A stretch of 18,589 bases of DNA from CANIZL01 sp043788645 (GTDB lineage Bacteria; Verrucomicrobiota; Verrucomicrobiia; Limisphaerales; UBA9464). Position 1 is the first letter of the stretch; each line of letters starts with the position of its first letter. The notes below the pieces were generated by a model. The model was not told the origin of the DNA. It made no database searches and worked only from the letters and a program-made list of their open reading frames with translations. A program made the position numbers and the translations under genes. The stretch covers positions 1 to 18,589 of the forward strand of contig JAYVTS010000488.1 in the NCBI GenBank assembly GCA_043788645.1, given 5' to 3'. Shown in pieces: positions 1-7,499 of this stretch.

Positions 1-1
1 C

Positions 2-31
2 GTCGGGTGTCCGACTTGTGGCCGTCCGTAA
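2..31 (+). CDS. possible 3' end of an upstream gene with a zinc-ribbon-like tail
   Basis: Reading from base 2 gives VGCPTCGRP followed by a TAA stop at 29-31. The CPTCG element is the classic half of a zinc ribbon and is common near protein ends, so this may be the last nine residues of a gene that lies mostly outside the window. The stop is 45 bases before the next start, a spacing that would fit an operon with the genes downstream. The evidence is only ten codons, so chance is quite possible; the upstream sequence would decide it. Confidence 0.25.
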   Translation, partial: VGCPTCGRP

Positions 32-76
32 CTGCCCCGCTTCATCCATCCACCGCATCCTTTTACCGTCCTCGCC

Positions 77-1459
77 ATGCCCCTCGCCACTTCCAACTCA
101 TCGCGCAATGGCAATTCGTCCGCAGGCCCGGTTGCCTTTGCTTCAGATCTGGCGGCGGGGGTGGGTGGTGGGACGGGTGAGGGTTCCCGTTCAAAGGCGC
201 CGGGCGAATCCCGGCTCGGGCGATGGGTCCGGGCTCAGGCCCTCAATCTAAGTCGGCACGCCGCGGCCTTGCGGGACTTTAGTCGGGTCGAATTTGGAGA
301 TGTCGCTGAGGCGCCCACCGAGGGGCATGTGTTGGCGGTCAATCAGCTGCTCGGGCGGCATCGTGGTCGGCTCACCGACGCGGCGCGGCTCATGAACCGG
401 TTGGTAGCGGCCGCCATTCGGGATCCGCAACCGAGCCGTCTCCGCGCCCTGTTGACGCACAAACATGCGGCGCACGTCGCCGTGCAGCATCTCGAGCGGA
501 TTTGGAACTTCTACTTTGAGCTATTTGGTCAGCGGCAATCCCGCTTTGGTTCCTGGCTATTGAGCACGGATCGGATTGCTCTTGATTGCTATCAGGCGGC
601 TTATTTAGGGGTTGGTCGAGCGAAAAGCATCCCGGCTCCACCCCCGTTGACTTATATGCAGACGGGATTTGGTCCGGCGACCTACCGGCGTGGTCTCAAG
701 CTGCGCCAATTGGGCCGTGAGGCGAACCCGTTTCCTTTAATTCAACTTCCTTATCATCGGATGATTAATCCGTGGACGCTCGGCGCGGTGCTTCACGAGG
801 TGAGCCACAATCTCCAAAGTGATTTGGGGCTTTCACGCGCTATTCCGCTGGCCGTGGGCCGACGCCTGTTGCGGGCCGGACTCGGATCGGATATTGCTAA
901 AATCTGGGTGCGATGGAATCGGGAGACCTTTGCGGACCTCAGCGGTCTGCTCTTAGGCGGACCTTGTATTGTGGCGAGTCTCATGGATGTCGTGGGACGC
1001 TCGTCGGAAATTACCTATTATTTCAATCCGCGCGGGGTTCATCCTACTCCGTATTTGCGAGTATTACTTAGCTGCGAATTACTCCGGCGGATGGGGTTTC
1101 CCTCGGATGCGGACCGCGATGCCCGGGCGTGGCTGCGCCTCTATCCAAATCCTGCTGAGGGCGGAGTCCCTGAGCGTTTACTTGCTTCCGCGCCGCGAGC
1201 GATGGCATTGGTGGTCGATACGATGTGCTATCAACCCTACGCCGCACTGGGCGGTAAAAAATTATCGGAGGTTTTTCGCTTTGCTCCCAAGGAACAAGAG
1301 ATGGTTGTGGAGGCGGCCGGGCGATTGGCCCGCGGCACAGATCCCGGAATCGTTCCGGCCCGGTTTCTCATTGGGGCTGCCCGGTATGCCCTCGATCAAC
1401 GCCTGGCTCCGGCGGAGACGATTAAGGAAGGCTTTTACCGTGAGCTGAGCCGGAGGTAA
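77..1459 (+). CDS. putative HExxH zinc metallopeptidase-like protein, first gene of an uncharacterised operon
   Basis: 460 aa, family not recognised. Residues 1-45 are Ser/Gly-rich and probably disordered; there is no signal peptide or clear membrane helix, so a cytoplasmic location is inferred. The key feature is HEVSH at 240-244 inside a hydrophobic helix (WTLGAVLHEVSHNLQSDLG), the zinc-binding and catalytic HExxH of zincin peptidases. About 40 residues later, NRETFADLSGLLLGGP (281-296) offers Glu283 as third zinc ligand, the arrangement of gluzincins. A further conserved-looking element, HPTPYLRVLL, lies at 322-331. The rest is helical. ATG at 77 is the first start after an in-frame stop at 29-31; the ribosome site is weak. 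The final codons (GGAGG TAA) form the ribosome site of the next gene, so the two are translationally linked. Peptidase activity is inferred; the substrate is unknown. Confidence 0.75.
   Translation: MPLATSNSSRNGNSSAGPVAFASDLAAGVGGGTGEGSRSKAPGESRLGRWVRAQALNLSRHAAALRDFSRVEFGDVAEAPTEGHVLAVNQLLGRHRGRLTDAARLMNRLVAAAIRDPQPSRLRALLTHKHAAHVAVQHLERIWNFYFELFGQRQSRFGSWLLSTDRIALDCYQAAYLGVGRAKSIPAPPPLTYMQTGFGPATYRRGLKLRQLGREANPFPLIQLPYHRMINPWTLGAVLHEVSHNLQSDLGLSRAIPLAVGRRLLRAGLGSDIAKIWVRWNRETFADLSGLLLGGPCIVASLMDVVGRSSEITYYFNPRGVHPTPYLRVLLSCELLRRMGFPSDADRDARAWLRLYPNPAEGGVPERLLASAPRAMALVVDTMCYQPYAALGGKKLSEVFRFAPKEQEMVVEAAGRLARGTDPGIVPARFLIGAARYALDQRLAPAETIKEGFYRELSRR
1450..1459 (+). promoter_or_regulatory. 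ribosome binding site of the second operon gene, embedded in the end of the first
   Basis: The sequence GCCGGAGGTAA places a perfect GGAGG core immediately before and touching the stop codon of the HExxH gene, eight bases before the ATG at 1465. It fixes the start of the 176-aa gene and suggests coupled translation of the two. Confidence 0.6.
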
Positions 1460-1464
1460 TTTTT

Positions 1465-1995
1465 ATGCCTACTCGAAACTCTCCTTTTGCTAGCTTAGTC
1501 GCTCAACTCGAACGTTGGCAGCAAACGCTGGAAGAACTGCGCCTCACCGTCGCCGAGGATCGCCCGGCGGCTGACGACGTCGCGCTCGCGGATCAACTGG
1601 AAGATGCCGTCAACGATGCTTTGGCGGCGTGCCACACGGCGCGGGAAGGAGCAATTCAGGCGACCGCAGCCGAAATGTGCTCGGATCTGAACACCGCGAA
1701 ACGGCGATTGGCTCAAGCCTACGAAGGAATCCATCGGCTTTACCTCTTATGTGCGACGACGCTCGCTGGGTGGGAGCGGATGCGTGATCTCGCCGAATTG
1801 GGACGGCGTCGAGGCCGACGCTGGGGGCAGTGGAGTCGAGCCTGCATTGTGACGCTGCAGGATTGGCCGGTCCAAATGGCGGCCACGTCCGGCCAATTGC
1901 TTGGATGTTGGGAACAACTCGTAGATCGACCCGCATCGGCAACCCCGCCCATTTCTGTCCGGCCTCCCCCGGACTTGCTCGCTCTCCGTAACTGA
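1465..1995 (+). CDS. hypothetical helical protein, second gene of the operon
   Basis: 176 aa, not recognised. The first 110 residues are amphipathic helix with many Ala, Leu, Glu and Arg (for example VAQLERWQQTLEELRLTVAE), consistent with a helical bundle or coiled coil. Residues 118-128 hold a basic patch (LGRRRGRRWGQW), and the last 25 residues are Pro-rich and probably disordered (ATPPISVRPPPDLL). No signal peptide, membrane segment or catalytic motif is visible. The start is well supported by a GGAGG eight bases upstream, and the gene begins five bases after the preceding stop. Its size and position between the HExxH protein and the 580-aa protein suggest an adaptor or partner subunit, but that is only inference from context. 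Confidence 0.7.
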   Translation: MPTRNSPFASLVAQLERWQQTLEELRLTVAEDRPAADDVALADQLEDAVNDALAACHTAREGAIQATAAEMCSDLNTAKRRLAQAYEGIHRLYLLCATTLAGWERMRDLAELGRRRGRRWGQWSRACIVTLQDWPVQMAATSGQLLGCWEQLVDRPASATPPISVRPPPDLLALRN

Positions 1996-2021
1996 AACCC
2001 CTAATTGTTTGGAATTTATTT

Positions 2022-3764
2022 ATGTCCTCGAAAAATGTCTTGGAAACCGCGGCGATCGAACTTTCCACGTACCCGATTTTGACCCGGGACGTTTCGGCCG
2101 ATTCTACGTCGCTCGGGTTTAGTCGCGGCGGCGACACGAGTGAACTGGCCCTGAAAGCCCGCCAGGCTTTTCGTCACGCCATCGGTTGGCAGAATCGTGG
2201 CAGCGATTCGATCACCAACGTTAAAACCTTCCAGGCCGCTCTCTCGAAGGCCTTTACCGGAGCCGTCGTGGAGGGGCGAACTGAATATACTTGGACCCCC
2301 CAAAGCTACAGCGTGCAGGCGGATCTCGGGGAGATCACGGGCGCACAGGCCAGCATCTATAAGCAGGCTAAAACGTTGATCGATCAAGTATTGCCCTTGC
2401 TGGATAAACTTCAACCGCTTCGTCCAGATTCTGATCCCGAAAATATTGAATCGTTGCGGTCGATTTTAAGGAGTGAAATCAATGAATTGCTCTCCGAGTT
2501 CGGGCGATCGGAAGGTCCGCGAGTACCCAAGGTGGATCAATACTTCTGTGAGTTTTTTGCGGCGCCTGCGGGTCAATGTGCGCCGACCTATGATCCGGCA
2601 GATCGCAGTTTTGGTGGTCAACTCGCTCGGTTTGCTCGGCGTTTGGGGATGTCCGAGCGGCAGGTGAATACGGTCGTCGAAGAGGTGGTCTATACGGATT
2701 TCCTCGTGTTCACGGATTATTTGGCCGCGCTCCATCGGGCTTGGTTGGCGCGTCGCCGGTACTTTACCGACGGAAACGCATTGTTTCTTGGCACCCGACT
2801 CAGTCTGCTATCTCGTCGGCTGGATGTGATTGGCGAATCGGTATTAGAACTCCGTTCGGCGCTCGACTCAGTCTATATTGGTCCGGCCGAGATCGAAGTC
2901 GTGGATCTGGACTCAGAGGCCGGGTATGCAAATTTAGTCTTCAAGTCGCTCGGCGAAAACCCGCGCAACTGCCGGACTCTAACGGTCGGTGATCTGCTCG
3001 ATTGGATTCAGACGTTTGCCCGCGACGAAGGACGGCGTTTGCTCCAAGAGGGAGGCAAAGATGGAGCCCACACGTTTGCTAACTCGGTTTGTACGTTGGC
3101 GCGGTGGTTGCAGAAGTTAGCGGAACAGGCTGCTGCGGAGGCGCCATCCGTCGTAGATGGCACCGGTCGGACCGGTGAATATCCGCCCAACGCGGGTCTG
3201 GGGACTGGGCGCGTGCGCCGAGCCATCGCGGAACTCCTGGGGCACTTGAAAAATGCGGCGCGTTTAGCCGAGACAAATTTCCGTGCCGTTCTGGCCAATG
3301 ACGAGCATCGGGAACCGTTTCCTCCCGATACCATGGCTACCGCTGGGGTGCGTGAGCGAATTCCCAAGTTAGAGGATGCTTACGAGGTGACCGAGTGCTT
3401 GGTCAGTGAGTTCACTCTAAGCGTTGATATCAAAAAATATTTGGTCGCCTCGGTTAAATCAGTCGGCGAAATTCTGCAACGGATTTGCCCAGTCCTCGAT
3501 GAGTTTGATCAAGGTAGATATAAGGACTCTAACAATAATAGTCTGAATGAACCGCTTGAAACGCTTGCCAGCGGCGCGATCACCAGTGCCGCGGCCGCAA
3601 AGGATGCATTACCAACGCCTACTGGGTCAAGCAAGGCAAGAGGGCCAAAGACCTCTGCTGTTTCATATCAGATCGACACTCGACCTGTTGATGCGGTGAT
3701 CGAGCTGGCGTCCTTGGCCTATCAACTCGTGGAGATGACCGAGAAACTCGTCCCCCGAAAATAA
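2022..3764 (+). CDS. large hypothetical helical protein, third gene of the operon
   Basis: 580 aa, not recognised. The N-terminal region (about 35-110) includes a distinctive stretch TEYTWTPQSYSVQADLGEIT (88-107) that looks like a folded, possibly conserved element. Residues 110-165, 195-285 and 320-375 are long predicted helices with heptad-like Leu spacing. There are a Gly/Thr-rich linker (379-396) and an Asn/Ser/Ala/Thr-rich linker towards the C-terminus (YKDSNNNSLNEP and following), then a final helix ending in KLVPRK. Only scattered Cys residues occur; no nucleotide-binding or catalytic motif, signal peptide or membrane helix was found. The ATG at 2022 has no clear Shine-Dalgarno sequence, so coupling to the gene 26 bases upstream is plausible. 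It could be a scaffold or structural component; function unknown. Confidence 0.7.
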   Translation: MSSKNVLETAAIELSTYPILTRDVSADSTSLGFSRGGDTSELALKARQAFRHAIGWQNRGSDSITNVKTFQAALSKAFTGAVVEGRTEYTWTPQSYSVQADLGEITGAQASIYKQAKTLIDQVLPLLDKLQPLRPDSDPENIESLRSILRSEINELLSEFGRSEGPRVPKVDQYFCEFFAAPAGQCAPTYDPADRSFGGQLARFARRLGMSERQVNTVVEEVVYTDFLVFTDYLAALHRAWLARRRYFTDGNALFLGTRLSLLSRRLDVIGESVLELRSALDSVYIGPAEIEVVDLDSEAGYANLVFKSLGENPRNCRTLTVGDLLDWIQTFARDEGRRLLQEGGKDGAHTFANSVCTLARWLQKLAEQAAAEAPSVVDGTGRTGEYPPNAGLGTGRVRRAIAELLGHLKNAARLAETNFRAVLANDEHREPFPPDTMATAGVRERIPKLEDAYEVTECLVSEFTLSVDIKKYLVASVKSVGEILQRICPVLDEFDQGRYKDSNNNSLNEPLETLASGAITSAAAAKDALPTPTGSSKARGPKTSAVSYQIDTRPVDAVIELASLAYQLVEMTEKLVPRK

Positions 3765-3821
3765 CCCACAGGACCTCTCATTCGTCGTCACTATTTAACT
3801 GTGCTTTTTAATCTTCACTGC

Positions 3822-3835
3822 CGCAGGAGCTGTCT
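3822..3835 (+). promoter_or_regulatory. ribosome binding site of the fourth operon gene
   Basis: The bases GCAGGAGCTGTCT directly precede the ATG at 3836. The AGGAG core at seven-base spacing is the strongest such site in the left part of the window after the one at 1450 and fixes this start. Confidence 0.55.
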
Positions 3836-5014
3836 ATGAAAGAAAATGACCAACTCGGTTTCCTCGACCGCCTCGCCGCCTTGCGCGAGACGCTGGTCGC
3901 CAACAACGTCGGACAAATCGCCGCGACTCCCCAGTTCGCTGACCAATTACTCAACCAGGTCGAAACGCTTTACGAACAAAGTGTGGACGCGGATCGGGCA
4001 GCGACTCCACCGCCCGATAAAGGACTTGCCAACCTAGCAGGTATCGGAGGGGATGCGGCCACCCAACTCGGAGATACCCGGGTGCCACCTGGTCCTAAAG
4101 CCTACGATGAGACGGTCACCTCCGAGCGGATGGTGGCGGTGGCGGATTTATATTATCTCTATCAACATGAGCGCCTGGGGGTATTTCGAGTGGTGCGAAA
4201 GCTCAAAGAACTGTTTCATGCTGGGGCCGTTCGGCTCTCGAGTGGGGAAGGGGCCTTCAAACTCTATCAGTTTGATCGACGCGACGCCCTGCGCTACACG
4301 CAAGCGGAACGGACGGCGGCCTACCGACGGGCCTTTGGTTACGGTGCTGGATCGCCGGGACCTAGTGCTCAGCCCAATCTCGATTTCCACCATCTTTTCA
4401 CCCATTTCACGAATCAAGTGGGTTTGTATTGGCGGGATAAGCGCATCAGCGATGTCATGCGGGAACGGGCCTTAGATCCGAGTTTCGGGAGCGTGGCAAT
4501 TGTGCGCCGCGCCGGACTCGATTTGCGGAACAACATGAAATTCACATCGTTTGGCCACCTGAATGTCTTGCGGGTGGAGGCGATGCAATTGCTCGAGGAA
4601 GCGTTTGCGATTCTCAATGCGAATGACGTCAAAAATCTATTTGGGGTCGATACGGGTTGGGATGTGATTGAAGAAGTGTTAGTGCGCTACTTCAATGAAC
4701 AGTTGGTCACTTCACCTCGGCAACGCATGGGCGAGACGGGCCGTGACCTCTTGCGATGGCTCGCTCAAAAGCACATTCTTAATCCGCAGCGAATTCCCTT
4801 CGAGTCCCTCCTTTTGCAAATTGCTGAGCCTGCTGAGGAATGGCTGACCAGTGCTCAATCTCTCGGCGTCGCCGGGCGCCTCTCTCAGAACCAAGTTTTA
4901 CCGTGGGATCGGGCTCAGGGCGCGATGAATGCCAGTGGGGCGGCCAATGCGCGAAGGCCGATGAATGGGGCACCCAGTCGGGGACCCCGCCGTCGTCGTA
5001 CCATTGTCGCTTGA
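3836..5014 (+). CDS. hypothetical protein, fourth gene of the operon
   Basis: 392 aa, not recognised. An N-terminal helix (5-50) is followed by a Pro/Gly-rich linker (55-90), then a folded region of about 95-345. That region includes MVAVADLYYLYQHERLGVF (99-117), FDRRDALRYTQAERTAAYRRA (146-166), a His-rich piece LDFHHLFTHF (182-191) and FTSFGHLNVLRVEAMQLL (236-253). The last 40 residues are low-complexity and basic, ending in a run of four arginines (GPRRRRTIVA), a possible nucleic-acid or membrane-surface contact. The histidines at 185, 186 and 190 could bind metal but match no family I know. The start is well supported: GCAGGAGC precedes the ATG by seven bases. The 71-base gap before it is the largest within the five-gene set and could hold a secondary promoter, though none is evident. 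Confidence 0.7.
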   Translation: MKENDQLGFLDRLAALRETLVANNVGQIAATPQFADQLLNQVETLYEQSVDADRAATPPPDKGLANLAGIGGDAATQLGDTRVPPGPKAYDETVTSERMVAVADLYYLYQHERLGVFRVVRKLKELFHAGAVRLSSGEGAFKLYQFDRRDALRYTQAERTAAYRRAFGYGAGSPGPSAQPNLDFHHLFTHFTNQVGLYWRDKRISDVMRERALDPSFGSVAIVRRAGLDLRNNMKFTSFGHLNVLRVEAMQLLEEAFAILNANDVKNLFGVDTGWDVIEEVLVRYFNEQLVTSPRQRMGETGRDLLRWLAQKHILNPQRIPFESLLLQIAEPAEEWLTSAQSLGVAGRLSQNQVLPWDRAQGAMNASGAANARRPMNGAPSRGPRRRRTIVA

Positions 5015-5050
5015 TGACGTCGCTCACCCATTGCCGTAGATTCTAGAACT

Positions 5051-5872
5051 ATGATCACATCAAGTCGTCAATCAGGTCGTTGCGGGGTTCCCGGCCGGAA
5101 TGGGACAACTGCACGGCGGCAGGAACTTGAGCTGGAGATGGATTCAAGTGCCCAGGCGCTTGAACGCGAGTTGGTAGGCAGCAATGCGAGCGCTGGGGAG
5201 GGATTTGAAACCAGAGTTTTGCCACCTTGGAGTCCCGTGGGCGGTCGGGAAGGGCACGAAGTCTTGACCCGGACTGCCGCTGGGCGCCTGGGGTTTGGGC
5301 CCACGGAAATCGATGCGTTGGTGACCGGTGTCATTATTCCGGATCGAGGGGGTCGAAGTTACTCCGATTTTCCGAGGCACGGAATCCCCGGTGCGCTGGT
5401 TCCGGGCAATCAATCATCACACGCGCTTCGGCGCTATCTTTGGACCACGAAAGCAGCGGCTTTGAGCGAGATTCGTGATCGACTGACCGCGCTCTACCGG
5501 GGAGTCATGACCGCATCCTCTTGGTTGGGTGGCTGGCAGACCGCCGGGGAGGCTTTGCATCTGATTCAAGATGGATATTCGTGCGCTCATGTCGAGCGTC
5601 CGATCTGCCAGGGGGCAGCGGGAAATCGAATCAATCGAATTCGAGTGTTTAGCCCATCGTTGCCCGTTACCTTCGGTTGGGAGCATGGAATTCCGAGTGA
5701 TTCACGCGACCAAATTTATCTGCCGTCCGGGGCATTGAGACCGGAAGCGGCCGTGGCGGTGACGGCAAGTCAGGAATTCTTGAGCCTTCTCCTCGTTCAC
5801 CGTGCCGCACCTTCCGCACCGAGAAATGGTGCTCAATTCACGGCGTTTCTTGATCGTCATTTCCCTTTTTAG
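5051..5872 (+). CDS. phospholipase C / P1 nuclease-fold zinc hydrolase-like protein
   Basis: 273 aa. Motifs in order fit the trinuclear-zinc fold shared by bacterial phospholipase C and S1/P1 nuclease: GREGHEVLTRTAA (65-77, His69 like the first His ligand of P1), an Asp in IIPDRGG (Asp98), SHALRRYLW (His124), and AGEALHLIQDGYSCAHVER with His170-x3-Asp174-x5-His180, the exact spacing of P1 His116/Asp120/His126. Further possible ligands are His212 and Asp217 or Asp220 in WEHGIPSDSRD. Homology is inferred from motif spacing only. No signal peptide is visible, unusual for a fold whose best-known members are secreted. ATG at 5051 has no good ribosome site; an internal ATG at 5138 (MDSSAQ) is an alternative that keeps all motifs. 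The gene starts 36 bases after the fourth operon gene. The substrate could be a phosphoester in lipid or nucleic acid. Confidence 0.65.
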   Translation: MITSSRQSGRCGVPGRNGTTARRQELELEMDSSAQALERELVGSNASAGEGFETRVLPPWSPVGGREGHEVLTRTAAGRLGFGPTEIDALVTGVIIPDRGGRSYSDFPRHGIPGALVPGNQSSHALRRYLWTTKAAALSEIRDRLTALYRGVMTASSWLGGWQTAGEALHLIQDGYSCAHVERPICQGAAGNRINRIRVFSPSLPVTFGWEHGIPSDSRDQIYLPSGALRPEAAVAVTASQEFLSLLLVHRAAPSAPRNGAQFTAFLDRHFPF

Positions 5873-5961
5873 CGTGAGTTCAAGGTGCTCCACCTACGAT
5901 CGTTAAGGCGGGAATTGGATTTGCCCTGAACGACCTGGTTTTGGTCGTGCTTCGTCCCCAA

Positions 5962-6810
5962 ATGATACTTGATATTCATTGTCACGCTGGCCGCGGTGAC
6001 GGAATGACCACCCCTTGGAATACGGACGCACCGCTGGGTGTTCATCTTCGTCGCGCTCGACGCGCTGGCATCCAAAAAACGGTCGTCTTCGCGGCCTTTC
6101 ATTCGGACTACGCGGTGGCAAACGAAGAGGTGGGGCGAATGGTAGCGGCGAACCGGAACGAGTTGATCGGTTTCGCTTTTGTCCATGCCACTCGCGATGC
6201 GGGTCGGATTCGTGAATTGGTGGAGCGTGGTATCAGGAAGCACGGATTTCGGGGCATTAAGGTACATGGCTTTGATGCGCTGCCGACGCGGGAAATCTGT
6301 GAGGTCGCCCGGGAATTTCGGGTTCCGATATTAGTCGATGTGGTGGGACGAGCGGAGGTGGTGGATATGTTAGCCCCGCAATATCGAGACGTCGATTTTA
6401 TCATCCCTCACCTGGGGAGTTTTCGGGACGATTTTCGCGCTCAACAACAAGTAGTGGACCAGTTAGTGCGTCATCCCAATGTTTATGCCGATACATCGGG
6501 AGTACGTCGTTTCGACTATTTGGTTCAGGCCATCCGTCGGGCTGGACCTAAGAAGTTGCTCTTTGGATCCGATGGACCGTGGCTGCATCCGGGCCTGGAG
6601 TTAATGAAGATTCGGCTATTGCGGCTTGGGCGGACGGATGAAGCACTGGTTCTGGGTGGCAATGCGTGCCGGTTACTGGCCAAAATGCGTACGTCGACGC
6701 GATCTTTTCGAGACCCGACGGGTACTCGTGTCTCGGAGAGACGGGTATCCCGAGGGACTCTTCGACCCCGGCCATCAGATTGGCCGCGATTGGCAGAGCA
6801 GGAAATTTAA
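5962..6810 (+). CDS. metal-dependent amidohydrolase (amidohydrolase 2 / ACMSD-like TIM barrel)
   Basis: 282 aa. The protein begins MILDIHCHAG, with the His-x-His metal site (His6, His8) on the first strand. Other ligands follow in family order: His102 in GIKVHGF, His150 in FIIPHLGSF, and Asp204 in LLFGSDGPW. The amidohydrolase-related family hydrolyses or decarboxylates small organic acids, lactones and amides; the substrate cannot be read from sequence. I chose the ATG at 5962 because it places the metal motif at the very N-terminus as usual; a TTG at 5941 would add seven unconserved residues. The barrel seems to end near residue 240 (GGNACRLLAKM). The last 40 residues are Arg-rich (TSTRSFRDPTGTRVSERR) and look unlike the family. 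It lies 89 bases after the phospholipase-like gene and may belong to the same operon. Confidence 0.85.
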   Translation: MILDIHCHAGRGDGMTTPWNTDAPLGVHLRRARRAGIQKTVVFAAFHSDYAVANEEVGRMVAANRNELIGFAFVHATRDAGRIRELVERGIRKHGFRGIKVHGFDALPTREICEVAREFRVPILVDVVGRAEVVDMLAPQYRDVDFIIPHLGSFRDDFRAQQQVVDQLVRHPNVYADTSGVRRFDYLVQAIRRAGPKKLLFGSDGPWLHPGLELMKIRLLRLGRTDEALVLGGNACRLLAKMRTSTRSFRDPTGTRVSERRVSRGTLRPRPSDWPRLAEQEI

Positions 6811-6841
6811 TCCTGCGTGGCGACAGGCCATCTTCTCCCGG

Positions 6842-7281
6842 TCATAGGGCTTGAGCAGATATTCGTTTGTTGTCCTTTACGCCAAGGAAGATCAGGAGGG
6901 CACCGACTCCGGCAGTGGCGGCGCTGCAGAAAGGGGCGAGGTATCGGTCGATGGGTAGCGAGCCGTGGGGCGGGAGGGGAAGTCTAGCGAAGAATATTTC
7001 CCCCTGTCCTGGAAAAGTGGTTTTCGCTAGTAGACTTCCGCTCGACGTCACGGCTTGCGAAATTCCAGAACTGGCGACCCGAAAAATCGGGAGGCCATAT
7101 TCAGCCGCTCGAACAGGTGCAATACGCGAATGGAGTTCGTGTTCGTGCTGGCCCCAAGCTTCGACGTCCATGGTGGGCACGATCAACAATTGGGCCACTG
7201 AAAACAGACGACCGTTAGGAGTAGGGCCAAGGCAGATTGGAGCTGGGTTGGGGCAGGGGGCATCGATTCGCCGGTATTCAT
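6842..7281 (-). pseudogene. remnant of an apolipoprotein N-acyltransferase / nitrilase-family gene
   Basis: Minus-strand reading from about 7198 gives AQLLIVPTMDVEAWG, then RIAPVRAAEYGLPIFRVASS, SGISQAVTSSGSLLAKTTFP and a hydrophobic end (SAATAGVGALLIFLG). This matches the C-terminal third of carbon-nitrogen hydrolases of the Lnt type: the RAxE...RxAxxGIS block, then a last membrane helix. The catalytic Glu, Lys and Cys, which lie upstream in the family, are absent. Just upstream in another frame (ATG at 7281) is a short start-like peptide with a hydrophobic helix (QSALALLLTVVCF) that hits a stop at 7183. The simplest reading is an old gene that lost its middle by deletion, leaving both ends in different frames near 7190-7205. 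The C-terminal family match is fairly secure; the N-terminal part is conjecture. Confidence 0.55.
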
Positions 7282-7499
7282 AGGGCTAACTTGAGACCAG
7301 GCCCGGTTGGGAAAGTTTAAGAAAAGGGGAGCGTCGGAGCGTTTTGACGGTCATAGAAACTGTTGCTTCCGAGGAAGTGTCAGATCAGGTTTCGAAAACA
7401 ATCGTCCTGGAACTCCCGAAGCATTGTTGTCTATGCCGAGGGTCGGTGTCAGGGGCGCTCTTGGCGAAAAGTCATCAAAACTAGAAAATTATTCATTCC

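Noticed and set aside
1610..2137. A 175-codon open frame on the minus strand across the second and third operon genes
   Set aside because: It straddles the junction of two + strand genes that have better starts and composition; reads as antisense.
77..6810. Phage or mobile-element origin for the left cluster
   Set aside because: No integrase, transposase, terminal repeats or structural phage motif is visible, and base use looks like that of the neighbours by eye.
7078..7091. Small hairpin CCCGA-AAAA-TCGGG
   Set aside because: It lies within the nitrilase-like coding remnant, with only five-base arms; probably chance.
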